NCBI RefSeq assembly: GCF_009684755.1
Contig: NZ_BLBC01000014.1
Coordinates: forward strand, 233,906-297,905
Reading direction: 5' to 3'
Length of the DNA stretch: 64,000 nt
From: Capnocytophaga felis
Lineage (GTDB): Bacteria > Bacteroidota > Bacteroidia > Flavobacteriales > Flavobacteriaceae
Part shown: in pieces, positions 44,838 through 53,588 of the stretch
Position numbering within the stretch: position 1 is the stretch's first letter
How the letters are laid out: every line of letters begins with the position of its first letter
Notes under the pieces: generated by a model
The model's input: only the letters and a program-made list of their open reading frames with translations
Database searches by the model: none
What the model was told of the DNA's origin: nothing
Made by a program: the position numbers and the translations under genes

Positions 44838-46040
44838 ATGCGTAGTACATTCTCTTTATTGTTATACATCAACCGAAGCAAAGTCCGTGCGGACGGTACG
44901 ACTGCCGTACTTTGCCGAATCTCCATCGACGGGAAAAGCAGGACGATAACCACAGGTATCTCCTGCAATCCCAAACAGTGGAATGCCAAAAAGGCAGAGA
45001 CTGAGGACGTGCGAACAAACAACCGCTTGAAAGAGTTCCGCAAGCATGTGGAGCAACTCTATGATGAAATGCTCAAAGAGCAGGGTGTGGTTAGTGCCGA
45101 ACTATTGAAAAACAAAATTGCAGGTCATATGATTGTTCCTTCCCATCTGCTCCAAATGGGAGAAAGGGAGCGAGAACGCCTTTCCGTCCGTTCCAAGGAA
45201 ATCGACTCCACTTCGACCTACAGGAGTTCTCGGTATTACCAGAGCTATCTCCGTGAGTTCTTGGACTCGAAAGGCAAGACGGACATCGCCTTTTCGGATA
45301 TCACCGAGGAATTCGGACGGGAATACAAGGCCTACCTGAAGCGATACAAGAACTTCGGAGCATCGCAGACCAACCATTGCCTCTGCTGGCTGAACAGACT
45401 GATGTATCTTGCCGTAGATCATGAGATCATTCGTGCCAATCCTCTGGAAGAGTTGGAGTATGAGAAGAAACCACCTTCCAAGCGGATGCATATCAGCAGG
45501 ACTGAACTGAAACAACTGCTGGAACTGAAACTGCCCGCCAATGACCCTTTGAAGGAACTGGCTCGACGGACTTTCATATTCTCCTGTTTTACGGGGCTTG
45601 CCTATGTTGATACCCTACTGCTTTATCCACACCATATCGGGCGGACTGCCGACAATAGAAGATATATTCGCATCAACCGCAAGAAGACGAAAGTAGAGTC
45701 CTTCATTCCCCTGCATCCGATAGCGGAGCAGATACTTGATTTGTACAATACGACTGATGACACGCAGCCGGTCTTTCCATTGCCGAGCAGGGATGTCATG
45801 TGGTTCGAGATACACGAACTCGGTGTCATTATCGGACAGAAAGAGAATCTCTCCTACCACCAAGCCCGGCACAGCTTCGGCTCATTTCTAATTTCCAAAG
45901 GGATTTGCACAGAGAGTATTGCCAAGATGATGGGACACGCTTCCATTACTAGCACGCAGACCTATGCGAAGATTTCCGAGAAGAAGATTGCGGAGGATAT
46001 GGATAGGTTAATCGAAAGAAGAAAAAGCAATGAATATTGA
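44838..46040 (+). CDS. Second tandem tyrosine integrase, intact (IntDOT type)
   Basis: A complete 400-residue tyrosine recombinase: arm-binding domain (TFSLLLYINRSKVRADGTTA), SAM-like core-binding domain (about 110-210), catalytic domain with IFSCFTGLAYVDTLLL, YHQARHSFGS and GHASITSTQTYAKI. The first catalytic Arg is replaced by Ala in TGLAYVD, as reported for IntDOT, whose arginine is supplied elsewhere. It lies 52 bases after the first integrase, the usual paired arrangement in Bacteroidetes elements. It could still catalyse recombination of the element ends. Confidence 0.9.
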   Translation: MRSTFSLLLYINRSKVRADGTTAVLCRISIDGKSRTITTGISCNPKQWNAKKAETEDVRTNNRLKEFRKHVEQLYDEMLKEQGVVSAELLKNKIAGHMIVPSHLLQMGERERERLSVRSKEIDSTSTYRSSRYYQSYLREFLDSKGKTDIAFSDITEEFGREYKAYLKRYKNFGASQTNHCLCWLNRLMYLAVDHEIIRANPLEELEYEKKPPSKRMHISRTELKQLLELKLPANDPLKELARRTFIFSCFTGLAYVDTLLLYPHHIGRTADNRRYIRINRKKTKVESFIPLHPIAEQILDLYNTTDDTQPVFPLPSRDVMWFEIHELGVIIGQKENLSYHQARHSFGSFLISKGICTESIAKMMGHASITSTQTYAKISEKKIAEDMDRLIERRKSNEY

Positions 46041-46046
46041 ATTAGT

Positions 46047-46160
46047 ATGAAAACATAAATCATAACCATCAGTGAGAATGGAAATATACACATCCCGACT
46101 GCTCCCGTTTGGATGTTGGTTTGCGAGATTACCGACCTGTTCGGTGTTTTACAGAACTAA
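46047..46160 (+). pseudogene. Remnant of the small conserved ORF that follows integrases in these elements
   Basis: Starts MKT then TAA, then ITISENGNIHIPTAPVW...DLFGVLQN. From memory, relatives read MKTQIITISENG, so CAA has become TAA, and the frame ends early. Normally a longer DNA-binding protein; only about 37 codons remain. Confidence 0.5.
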
Positions 46161-46410
46161 CTCTGTAATTTCTCATCATGTTCAGAAAAGATGTTTTCTA
46201 TGAGAATATAAAGACACTATGCTTTTCCATAAGGATAGTTTGGTGAAACTATGCGATATAGATGTTTCTGTTTAATTGTTTTTACGCTTATAAACGCAGA
46301 AGTCAAGGATTCTCTGCTGATGGTAGTCAGTAGAGAAGACCAACTCTAAGAGAAAGCAAGTCTTCAATCATCCACAGTTATATGCTTCCCTTCGGAAGTA
46401 CCTAAAAAGA

Positions 46411-46455
46411 TTTTCGTGTTTTCTTTGGTATAAACACGAAAAATGTATACCTTTG
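46411..46455 (+). promoter_or_regulatory. Promoter with inverted-repeat operator for the nuclease operon
   Basis: TTTTCGTGTTT (46411-46421) and AAACACGAAAA (46432-46442) form a perfect 11-bp inverted repeat. Between its arms is a -33 TTTG (46424-46427), and just behind is the -7 box TACCTTTG (46448-46455), 20-base spacer. A repressor on the repeat would cover the promoter. A 28-base stretch (46413-46440) is 23/28 identical to 49718-49745 in front of the DUF6088 gene. Confidence 0.7.
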
Positions 46456-46473
46456 TGACGACTTGGAATACAA

Positions 46474-46605
46474 ACTTCGAAAGGGCCTAGGCAATGATAA
46501 GATATTACAAGCCAACGCACTCCGCTACGAGGTACACCTGAAAGAGCAGGAAGCTATTGCCCTAATAGAAGCAGTAATTGAAGGAAAATTGTTGAATTTT
46601 AAATA
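46474..46605 (+). other. Remnant coding-like stretch before the nuclease gene
   Basis: In one frame this reads KLRKGLGNDKILQANALRYE then VHLKEQEAIALIEAVIEG, a helix-rich piece without a clear start. It looks like the end of an element ORF that was cut when the defence block was inserted. 46161-46410 holds nothing else I can support. Confidence 0.3.
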
Positions 46606-46614
46606 TAAAAAAAC

Positions 46615-47535
46615 ATGGGAGAAAAATCGAAGAAAATAGGCGAATACGGAGAAGATTACGCCGAAAAATTTTTCAATTCAGTCGGCTGGGACAGTTTATC
46701 CAAAGGTATTGAATTGAAATGCAGTAATGAATTACATCAAAATAAAAAAGGGAATCCCTCTCGAACACATGGCATAGATTTTTTATACACTTACCAAAGC
46801 CCACTTGTAGACGGGCAGTTGAATAATGTAATAATTTCAGTCAAAGATCAAAATTATCCCAATAATCCCAATACAAAGTTTAGGGAATTTATGAAAGAAC
46901 TAATAGCAATGCTTGAATGTTATGACTGCTCCGAAGAAAAACAGAAGGTGTTAAAAAATTATCGGTGTAATTCAATAAATGACGTTGGTATTTTATTTTG
47001 GATAAACAATACTGGAAAATCCGATACAGACTTAATCAAATCAGTATCTTCTGTAAGGCTTGAAGATACAAGGGATAATACCATTTATCTAGTTGATAAT
47101 AGAAGAGCAACTTTCATATTAGAAGTAATGAAGTTTATTAAAACAAAAAACGATTCTCAATATTCTTTCTATTATCCTTTGACCGGTCGAAATCTCAACC
47201 CTCAGAATAGAAGTAATGCAGGGAAAATTCTCCCAATTGAGTATCTTAACTCTAGTGTAATTCCAATAAAATTAGAGAAAAAAAGTAATAACAAAGAGAT
47301 TTCATTGTTTTTGGCAACAATAGATCATTTTGAAGCTGATGAGTTTATGCGTCTAATGGGATTGGCGAAGGATATTTCGACAAATTTAGTTGGAGAAGTT
47401 ATCATTGCCTTTCCCGATTACGACCAATTGAAACATAGCAATGTCGTTAATGAATTGAAACAAGGATTCCAAGATGCCGATTTTACAAAAACTGTTTCTG
47501 TTATAAATTATATTAATCCTATAAATGCTTTATAA
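46615..47535 (+). CDS. GAPS4a-like PD-(D/E)XK nuclease-fold protein
   Basis: A 306-residue soluble protein. N-terminus MGEKSKKIGEYGEDYAEKFF (Glu10/Glu13 helix as in Mrr-like nucleases), then THGIDFLYTY with Asp55 and VIISVKDQ with Lys77, an (S)-x-K version of the PD-(D/E)XK site. The second half (ISLFLATIDHFEADEF onward) is of unknown fold. The overall pattern matches what I recall as the GapS4a family, one half of a two-gene anti-phage system. It is first in an operon with overlapping genes, driven by the operator promoter at 46411. Family name is from memory; another nuclease type is possible. Confidence 0.6.
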   Translation: MGEKSKKIGEYGEDYAEKFFNSVGWDSLSKGIELKCSNELHQNKKGNPSRTHGIDFLYTYQSPLVDGQLNNVIISVKDQNYPNNPNTKFREFMKELIAMLECYDCSEEKQKVLKNYRCNSINDVGILFWINNTGKSDTDLIKSVSSVRLEDTRDNTIYLVDNRRATFILEVMKFIKTKNDSQYSFYYPLTGRNLNPQNRSNAGKILPIEYLNSSVIPIKLEKKSNNKEISLFLATIDHFEADEFMRLMGLAKDISTNLVGEVIIAFPDYDQLKHSNVVNELKQGFQDADFTKTVSVINYINPINAL

Positions 47536-48661
47536 TATGAATGTAGAACATAAAGATATAGACAAGTTTATTCCATATGGGGAAATGCTTCGTGGATATG
47601 CTAATCAAAATATAATATCCAATGCAGAAATACACAGAATACTGAAAGAACGAGGCATCTTTACTTTAAATCAAGAAAAGGAATATACCGTACCAATATT
47701 ACAGACTTTGTTATTGTCCCCAAAAGAATTTGAGGAAGTTAGAAATTCATTCTCTAAAAAGGAAGATAACGAAAAAGCATTTTCGAGAGAAATTAATTGG
47801 GCAATAACTAATAATATATTTGTCCCTGAAATACTATCGGTTGATATTAACGATTATTTGAAGAAATCATTACCTACTTGCGAACTTAAACAACCAATTC
47901 TTTTTACCAAATTAAACAATAACCAGAACCATCTGATTGCTGAATTTACAATTTGTCGCCACGATAGAAACAAATCTTGGTTCGAACAGACCAACGAATT
48001 CATCGGGAAAGTTGAGTTTATTAATGAAAATGGGAAAGGGAATATAAGAATTACCCATACTGCACCAGAAACAAAGGATTTGGCGGAACAAATAATAAAA
48101 GTGCAAGTGAATAAGTTTAAACAAAAAGGTCTTATTAATCAAGATGAAAAACCAAGAAAGATTCTTTTTTCAGAATTTTCCAATGAAACACGATTTGTGT
48201 TTTTTTATAGACTGACAACTCATTTGGATACTGAATATTTTTCTTGCGAAAACATAAAGGATATTTCGATTAAACCAGAAGAAGACATTGCACTTCCAGA
48301 AGAAATTAAATGGATGGACAAATTAAAAAAGATACTACTATCGGGAGATTCTCTGGATAAAAAAGATTTTATGAAAGACAATAAGTTTCATAAGTCTCTA
48401 GTATTGTGGAATATTGATGCGGCTTTTACGTATGATTATATGGGTGAAAAAGGTAGGATGACCTTGAGTTTAGGTTTTTCGGATTATTCTTCAAAGGCTA
48501 ATAAATCTGAATTTGAAATTAATATATCTCAATTCAATACTGAACGTAATTTGGGCATACGAGACAAAAGGAAATTAAAATCACAGATACTATCTGAAAT
48601 GGACAGACAAAAATCTATTGTATATAATAATTTTTTGGCATACGTAAATAACAACAAATAA
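47525..48661 (+). CDS. GAPS4b-like partner protein
   Basis: A 378-residue soluble protein overlapping the nuclease gene by 11 bases (ATG 47537 is an alternative start without overlap). The N-terminus KFIPYGEMLRGYANQNIISNAEIHRIL and the segment LLLSPKEFEEVRNSF with KEDNEKAF fit what I recall of GapS4b proteins, whose start resembles a small helical DNA-binding unit. The C-terminal third (GRMTLSLGFSDYSS) is beta-rich. No catalytic motif is evident, so it may sense infection or direct the nuclease. The stop TAA overlaps the ATG of the next gene (TAATG). Confidence 0.55.
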   Translation: MLYNMNVEHKDIDKFIPYGEMLRGYANQNIISNAEIHRILKERGIFTLNQEKEYTVPILQTLLLSPKEFEEVRNSFSKKEDNEKAFSREINWAITNNIFVPEILSVDINDYLKKSLPTCELKQPILFTKLNNNQNHLIAEFTICRHDRNKSWFEQTNEFIGKVEFINENGKGNIRITHTAPETKDLAEQIIKVQVNKFKQKGLINQDEKPRKILFSEFSNETRFVFFYRLTTHLDTEYFSCENIKDISIKPEEDIALPEEIKWMDKLKKILLSGDSLDKKDFMKDNKFHKSLVLWNIDAAFTYDYMGEKGRMTLSLGFSDYSSKANKSEFEINISQFNTERNLGIRDKRKLKSQILSEMDRQKSIVYNNFLAYVNNNK

Positions 48662-49701
48662 TGAGAATTGTATATTTAGATACCTATATATCAAATATTT
48701 GTTTGCATATAGTTGGTAATAAAATTGCAGATGAAGGATCGTTATTCTCCATACTACCTACAGAATTAAATAGTAATATTAAGAAAATTTTAACAACATA
48801 TTTTATTAATTCTTTCACATCCGAAGAATATTATCAACTCTACCACGAAAGTGATTTGGTGTTGAATGAGGTTTATACCTATGTATCCAAGATTTTCGAT
48901 GAGCCTGAGCAACTTTATGAACAATCGGTAAATCTGACAAAACATTTGTATGAGCAAAGCACCCACCCAAAAATCAAAGGCGGAGAGTTTTATACTGTCT
49001 ATTTTAAAGACTGTATATTAGATGGAGAAACTCTTGATGCGGTGGGCTTGTTCAAGTCTGAGAATAAGGATACCTTTTTGAAGGTGTTGCGTGAAAACGG
49101 CAGTTTCAATTTAGAGAGCGACAAGGGTATCAACATTAGAAAGCTAGACAAAGGCTGCCTGATTTTCAATAAGGACAGAGAAAACGGATATGTAGTTGCT
49201 GTGGTTGATAATACCAACAAGGGCATAGAAGCTCAATATTGGATTGACGATTTCCTACATGTCTGCCAGCGTAAAGACGAATACGCTAATACGCAAAATT
49301 TTATGACGTTAGCAAAGAACTTTGTAACCAAAGAATTGCCTAAGGAATTTGAGGTTTCCAAAGTGGACCAAATTGATTTGCTCAACAAGTCGTTGCATTT
49401 TTTCAAAGAGAAAGAAACTTTTGATATTAATGATTTTGCCCATGAAGTAATTGCTCAACCCGAAGTGATTGAAAGATTTCATCAATATAAGCAAGAGTAT
49501 GAGGATCAAAGTGATATTGTCATCGATAATCAGTTCGAAATTTCCGAATCCGCTTGTAAAAAGCAGCAGCGGTCCTACAAACGTGTCATCAATTTGGACA
49601 AGAAAATCCAAATCGTCATTGCTGGCAATCGCCAAAACGTAGAACAGGGAGAGGATGATCGTGGAAAATTTTACAAGGTGTATTATAAAGATGAAGAGTG
49701 A
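48661..49701 (+). CDS. Nucleoid-associated protein, YejK/NdpA family
   Basis: A 346-residue protein of the 37-kDa nucleoid-associated (NdpA/YejK) family in its Bacteroidetes form. Recognised by the order of segments: YLDTYISNICLHIVGNK, GEFYTVYFKDCILDGE, AVGLFKSENKDTFLKV, LDKGCLIFNKDRENGYVVAV, QYWIDDFLHV and the C-terminal KIQIVIAGNRQNVEQGED. It binds DNA; in this place, with a start that overlaps the GAPS4b-like stop, it looks like the third member of a defence operon rather than a housekeeping copy. Confidence 0.8.
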   Translation: MRIVYLDTYISNICLHIVGNKIADEGSLFSILPTELNSNIKKILTTYFINSFTSEEYYQLYHESDLVLNEVYTYVSKIFDEPEQLYEQSVNLTKHLYEQSTHPKIKGGEFYTVYFKDCILDGETLDAVGLFKSENKDTFLKVLRENGSFNLESDKGINIRKLDKGCLIFNKDRENGYVVAVVDNTNKGIEAQYWIDDFLHVCQRKDEYANTQNFMTLAKNFVTKELPKEFEVSKVDQIDLLNKSLHFFKEKETFDINDFAHEVIAQPEVIERFHQYKQEYEDQSDIVIDNQFEISESACKKQQRSYKRVINLDKKIQIVIAGNRQNVEQGEDDRGKFYKVYYKDEE

Positions 49702-49717
49702 ATTGTGCGATAAAGTG

Positions 49718-49745
49718 TTCGTGTTTTTGTAGGAATAAAAACGAA
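49718..49745 (+). promoter_or_regulatory. Inverted-repeat operator before the DUF6088-AbiEii pair
   Basis: TTCGTGTTTTT and AAAAACGAA form an imperfect inverted repeat directly before ATG 49749. It matches the operator at 46413-46440 in 23 of 28 positions. AbiEi antitoxins repress through inverted repeats in their own promoter, so this is a likely self-binding site. Confidence 0.65.
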
Positions 49746-49748
49746 TTT

Positions 49749-50480
49749 ATGAGCGAAAACATTTCAGAAATAGTAAGAAACAAAATAGAGAGAACGGATT
49801 ATGGTATTGTGTTTTCCGCAAGCGATTTTCCTGTTGAAGTTACCAAGCAGAAATCAGTAAACAAGGTCTTGGAAAACTTGACTAAAGCTGGTGAAATTAG
49901 ACGTTTGTCGAAAGGACAGTATTATAAAACAAAAATGACAGAGTTTGGCGAGCTTATGCCCAGCAGCTATCAGATTGTAAAGGACCTACTGGAAGAGAAC
50001 GGCAAACTGATTGGTTATATTACAGGATATCAAATTTTTAATGAGCTTGGATTGACTACACAAGTTTCTGCCATTTTGCAGATAGGCACTATCAAAGATA
50101 AGAAAAGCACAAAGCGTGGTTATTACAGGATAAAATTTGTAAAGCAATGGAATACAATTACAAAAGAGAATATTCCTCTTTTGCAGTTGCTTGATTGCCT
50201 TCGTTTCTTCAAAAATATTCCTGACACTAATCCTGCGGATAACTGTAAAAAACTCTTGGGACTATTATCTAAGTTAAGCGAAATTCAACGCAACAAAATA
50301 AAAAAACTGTCTTTAAAATACACTCCGCAGACAATCGCATTATTGGGTGCAATGCTTGAAGTGTTGAATCCGAACGAAGATGTTCTGATACTGCAAACGT
50401 CGCTTAATTACCAGACATTTTATAATTTATCAATCCCGCAAGAAGTATTGCCTAATCAAAAAAAATGGAATATAAGATGA
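49749..50480 (+). CDS. DUF6088 protein, AbiEi-like antitoxin/repressor
   Basis: A 243-residue protein: N-terminal winged helix (GIVFSASDFPVEVTKQKSVN, then LENLTKAGEIRRLSKGQYY) and DUF6088 core (GYITGYQIFNELGLTTQVSA). It should neutralise the toxin encoded by the next gene and repress its own promoter. ATG 49749 (MSENISEIV) is chosen; the longer frame from 49698 runs through the operator and overlaps the previous stop. Its stop overlaps the toxin start (ATGA at 50477). Confidence 0.8.
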   Translation: MSENISEIVRNKIERTDYGIVFSASDFPVEVTKQKSVNKVLENLTKAGEIRRLSKGQYYKTKMTEFGELMPSSYQIVKDLLEENGKLIGYITGYQIFNELGLTTQVSAILQIGTIKDKKSTKRGYYRIKFVKQWNTITKENIPLLQLLDCLRFFKNIPDTNPADNCKKLLGLLSKLSEIQRNKIKKLSLKYTPQTIALLGAMLEVLNPNEDVLILQTSLNYQTFYNLSIPQEVLPNQKKWNIR

Positions 50481-51436
50481 AACTGCACGAAAATCAACCT
50501 CTGTTTGCCCAACTACTCAATTTTGCAGCAAACACCCTGAATATAAGACCAGAATTTATCGAGAAGGACTATTGGATTACTCGTGCGTTACAGAGAATGT
50601 CTCAAAATGTCAATGCCGAGAAAGTAGTTTTCAAAGGAGGAACATCCCTCTCTAAAGCATACCGTCTAACCAATCGCTTTTCTGAGGATATAGATATAGC
50701 TATTATTGATGCGGATTCTTTTTCTGGGAACCAACTAAAAACATTTATCAAACGGCTTGCTAAGAATATGTCAGCCGATTTAAACGAACTTGTCGTACCC
50801 AATGTAACAAGTAAAGGTTCCCGTTTCTACAAGGCAATTTATCAATATCCAAAATTGGTCGGACTAACTTCTTCCGCTGTGAAAGCAGGACAGATTTTAA
50901 TTGAGGTCAATACTTATGCGAATCCATATCCATACATCAATAAGGAAATCAGCTCGTTTCTGACTGAGTATCTTGTAACTATTGGCAGAATAGATTTGAT
51001 AGAACAATACAATTTAAAATCTTTCTCAATCAATGTTTTAGACAAACGGAGAACGATTGTGGAGAAATTGGTTTCACTATTTCGTTTCTCATTTGAGGCT
51101 GATACCATTAAATCTTTATCTTCGAAAATCCGTCATTTCTATGATTTATATTATTTGATCAACGATAATGAATGCTCTAATTATATCCAATCAGCAGATT
51201 TTAGAAATGATTTCCAAGAACTTCTTATACACGACCAACAACAATTTTCCGAACCTGATGGTTGGTGTACAAAAACCGTCAATGATTCCCCTTTGTTTAA
51301 GGATTTCTTTGGTATATGGTTGAAATTAAGTCCTAATTATCGGAAAGAATTAACGCCTTTGGCGTTTTCCGAAATTCCCAACGAAACGTTAATTGCAGAA
51401 AAATTTATGGAGATTTTAAAGGTATTATTAATTTAA
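50477..51436 (+). CDS. AbiEii/AbiGii nucleotidyltransferase toxin
   Basis: A 319-residue toxin of the type IV-style AbiE systems. It has the AbiEii start (PEFIEKDYWITRAL), the nucleotidyltransferase motifs VFKGGTSLSKAY (about 52-62) and RFSEDIDIAI with the metal-binding Asp pair, the late KLVSLFRFSFE and KIRHFYDLYYL motifs. Such enzymes add nucleotides to RNA (for example tRNA) or a related target and stop growth when freed. ATG 50477 overlaps the antitoxin stop; 50465 is an alternative. Complete, unlike the stump at 40314. Confidence 0.85.
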   Translation: MKLHENQPLFAQLLNFAANTLNIRPEFIEKDYWITRALQRMSQNVNAEKVVFKGGTSLSKAYRLTNRFSEDIDIAIIDADSFSGNQLKTFIKRLAKNMSADLNELVVPNVTSKGSRFYKAIYQYPKLVGLTSSAVKAGQILIEVNTYANPYPYINKEISSFLTEYLVTIGRIDLIEQYNLKSFSINVLDKRRTIVEKLVSLFRFSFEADTIKSLSSKIRHFYDLYYLINDNECSNYIQSADFRNDFQELLIHDQQQFSEPDGWCTKTVNDSPLFKDFFGIWLKLSPNYRKELTPLAFSEIPNETLIAEKFMEILKVLLI

Positions 51437-52053
51437 TGATGCGCATAGATAAGATATTATGTGATATTGTAGCAATTGAGCACGGATTTCAGCATATCCT
51501 TGATGGGGCTGATGAAATCCTTTCGGCGTACTCAAAGGAGCAGTGTTTTCAATTTGTACACACGTTGTTTGAATATGAAGCCTATCAAGCCCGAATGTTG
51601 GCAACAACTATATTGGGCAGATTGGCAACAACGAATAATGATGCACTTCATTTTCTGAAAGAACAAGTAAGCACTGATGAAAATTGGCGTGTGCAGGAAA
51701 TGCTTGCAAAGGCTTTTGACGAAGTTTGCAAACACAGAGGACATGAAGCATCCTTACCTCTCATCGAAGAATGACTGAATGATAACAATCCGAATGTTAT
51801 CCGTGCCGTAACTGAAGGGTTGAGGATTTGGACAAGTCGCCCGTTCTTCAAAGGAAATCCATCGGTGGCTATTGCCCTAATCAGTAAGCACAAAGCACAT
51901 GAGAGCGAGTATCTTCGGAAATCTGTTGGAAATGCTTTAAGGGATATAAGCAAGAAGCACGCAGAATTAATCCAGCAGGAAGTACGACAATGGGATTTGT
52001 CCAACCCCAAAATTCTCTTCACCTATAAACTTGCAGCGAAGCTATTAAAGTAG
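51436..52053 (+). pseudogene. HEAT-repeat, DNA-alkylation-repair-like protein with in-frame stop
   Basis: ATG 51436 overlaps the toxin stop (TAATG). The frame reads helical repeats (QARMLATTILGRLATTNND, WRVQEMLAKAFDEVCKH) to LIEE, then TGA at 51772-51774, then goes on unshifted: LNDNNPNVIRAVTEGLRIW, RKSVGNALRDISKKHAEL, ending KLAAKLLK. AlkD-like proteins have Trp in the stop position, so TGG to TGA is likely. The total (205 codons) fits the family. A truncated 112-residue product could still be made. Confidence 0.75.
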
Positions 52054-52079
52054 AGCATGAGATCATAAACAGATGAGTT

Positions 52080-52610
52080 ATGACGAAATTAGAACTGACA
52101 ATGTTACTTCTCCCTATTGTATTCATGGTTCACAAATACGAGGAGATTATTATGTTCAGGCATTGGCTTGACAGAAATAGGGACGAATTGAAAAGGCGTT
52201 TCCCTCAATTCGAACAGTTTCTTGCACACAGGGGACATTTTGATTATTCCACAGCCACATTTGCCATTTGGACTGCCCACCAGTTCATTCTGATTTCCCT
52301 CATTTCTTTCTGTGCCGTGTGGATAGATGCTTATCAATGGTGGTTCGCTGCATTTTCAGGATATTCCATCCATCTTATAGTATATCTTGCTCAATGGGCA
52401 ATATACCAAAAATATATACCTGTTATCATTACCACAATCTTGACATTGCCTTATTGTGTCTATGCCTTTGTTGAATTTGCAAACGCATCTATTCTATCTC
52501 CTTTACAGATGTTCTTATGGGTAGTTGTTGGGATTATCCTAACAATGCTTGGCTTACTCTCCGCTTTTTTCTTGATGAGCAAGTTTCAACAGTGGCATGA
52601 TAGACATTGA
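52080..52610 (+). CDS. HXXEE domain membrane protein
   Basis: A 176-residue inner membrane protein with about five hydrophobic segments. The motif MVHKYEE (His-x-x-Glu-Glu) at the end of the first segment and a second His in TAHQFILIS define the HXXEE family, of unknown function. It precedes an AraC regulator and a multidrug pump, a grouping seen in Bacteroides elements, but no joint role is shown. Confidence 0.75.
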   Translation: MTKLELTMLLLPIVFMVHKYEEIIMFRHWLDRNRDELKRRFPQFEQFLAHRGHFDYSTATFAIWTAHQFILISLISFCAVWIDAYQWWFAAFSGYSIHLIVYLAQWAIYQKYIPVIITTILTLPYCVYAFVEFANASILSPLQMFLWVVVGIILTMLGLLSAFFLMSKFQQWHDRH

Positions 52611-52643
52611 GAGCGTATTGTCAATAATAAAATAATAGAAAGA

Positions 52644-53492
52644 ATGTCCCGGTTCCCCAACCATAGAAGTTCACAACTCTCCGATTTCGGAGTATATCTG
52701 AAGACAGTCGTCTTCCAAACATCGGCATCTTCGGAAAAATATGCCTTTTCCCATACCGATGATTATTATTTCTTTGGCTTCATAGAGGATGGGCAATGCT
52801 GTCTGAATATTGATTTCGAGGAATACACTTTCGGGAAAGAAAGTCTGGCTATCATCCATCCGGGACAAGTACACCGTATCATCGACGCTTTCAATCTTTT
52901 CGCAACGTTTCTGATTATCGACTCTGTATTGGTAAACGAGGAGGAAAAACAAACACTGGAGCGATACGGTTGCCCCAGAATTCAACTATCAGACATCTCG
53001 GAACTGAAACTATTACTATCGCTTCTCGACCGCAAATTGAGTTGCATGGAAAATCCATCTGCCAAAGCAATCGTTCAACGACTGACCACCGTCATTGTGG
53101 GATTGGTCGTGGAGAACGTTGCAAATGCGATAAAGGTTCAATCCGAATTGCAGGGAACTGTGAGTCGACACAAGGAGATTGTATGGGAATTTCGGGATTT
53201 GCTGGAAAGTAATATCCAAAGCAACCGTTCACCTTCGTTCTATACCGGACGGCTGAACATTACCGTTGCCTACCTGAATGAGGCGGTAAATGCTGTTCTG
53301 GGGACAAGCGTGAGCCGCCATATCCAAGACGAGATTGTTTTGCAGGCTAAACGTCAATTAGTCTATACGAAAGCCTCCGTCAAGGAGATTACGCATAGTC
53401 TGGGCTTTGACGATTACTCCTACTTCACACGACTGTTTACCAAGGTTGTAGGCGTTTCTCCCACGCTCTTCAGAAAGAATTACCACGAATAG
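52644..53492 (+). CDS. AraC family transcriptional regulator
   Basis: A 282-residue regulator. Residues 1-160 form a cupin-like sensor (FSHTDDYYFFGFIEDGQCCL, SLAIIHPGQVHRI); the last 100 residues are the two-helix-turn-helix AraC domain (LNITVAYLNEAVNAVLGTSV, then VKEITHSLGFDDYSYFTRLF and GVSPTLFRKN). It probably controlled the MATE pump gene 97 bases downstream, now broken. Ligand unknown. Confidence 0.88.
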   Translation: MSRFPNHRSSQLSDFGVYLKTVVFQTSASSEKYAFSHTDDYYFFGFIEDGQCCLNIDFEEYTFGKESLAIIHPGQVHRIIDAFNLFATFLIIDSVLVNEEEKQTLERYGCPRIQLSDISELKLLLSLLDRKLSCMENPSAKAIVQRLTTVIVGLVVENVANAIKVQSELQGTVSRHKEIVWEFRDLLESNIQSNRSPSFYTGRLNITVAYLNEAVNAVLGTSVSRHIQDEIVLQAKRQLVYTKASVKEITHSLGFDDYSYFTRLFTKVVGVSPTLFRKNYHE

Positions 53493-53588
53493 TGCTATTA
53501 TCCCCATTGTTCGTCTATTGTGACGATCTGTATCCCACTGTACCTTTGTAGCGGAATTTATTTACTTAAAAAGATACGGATTACAAGG

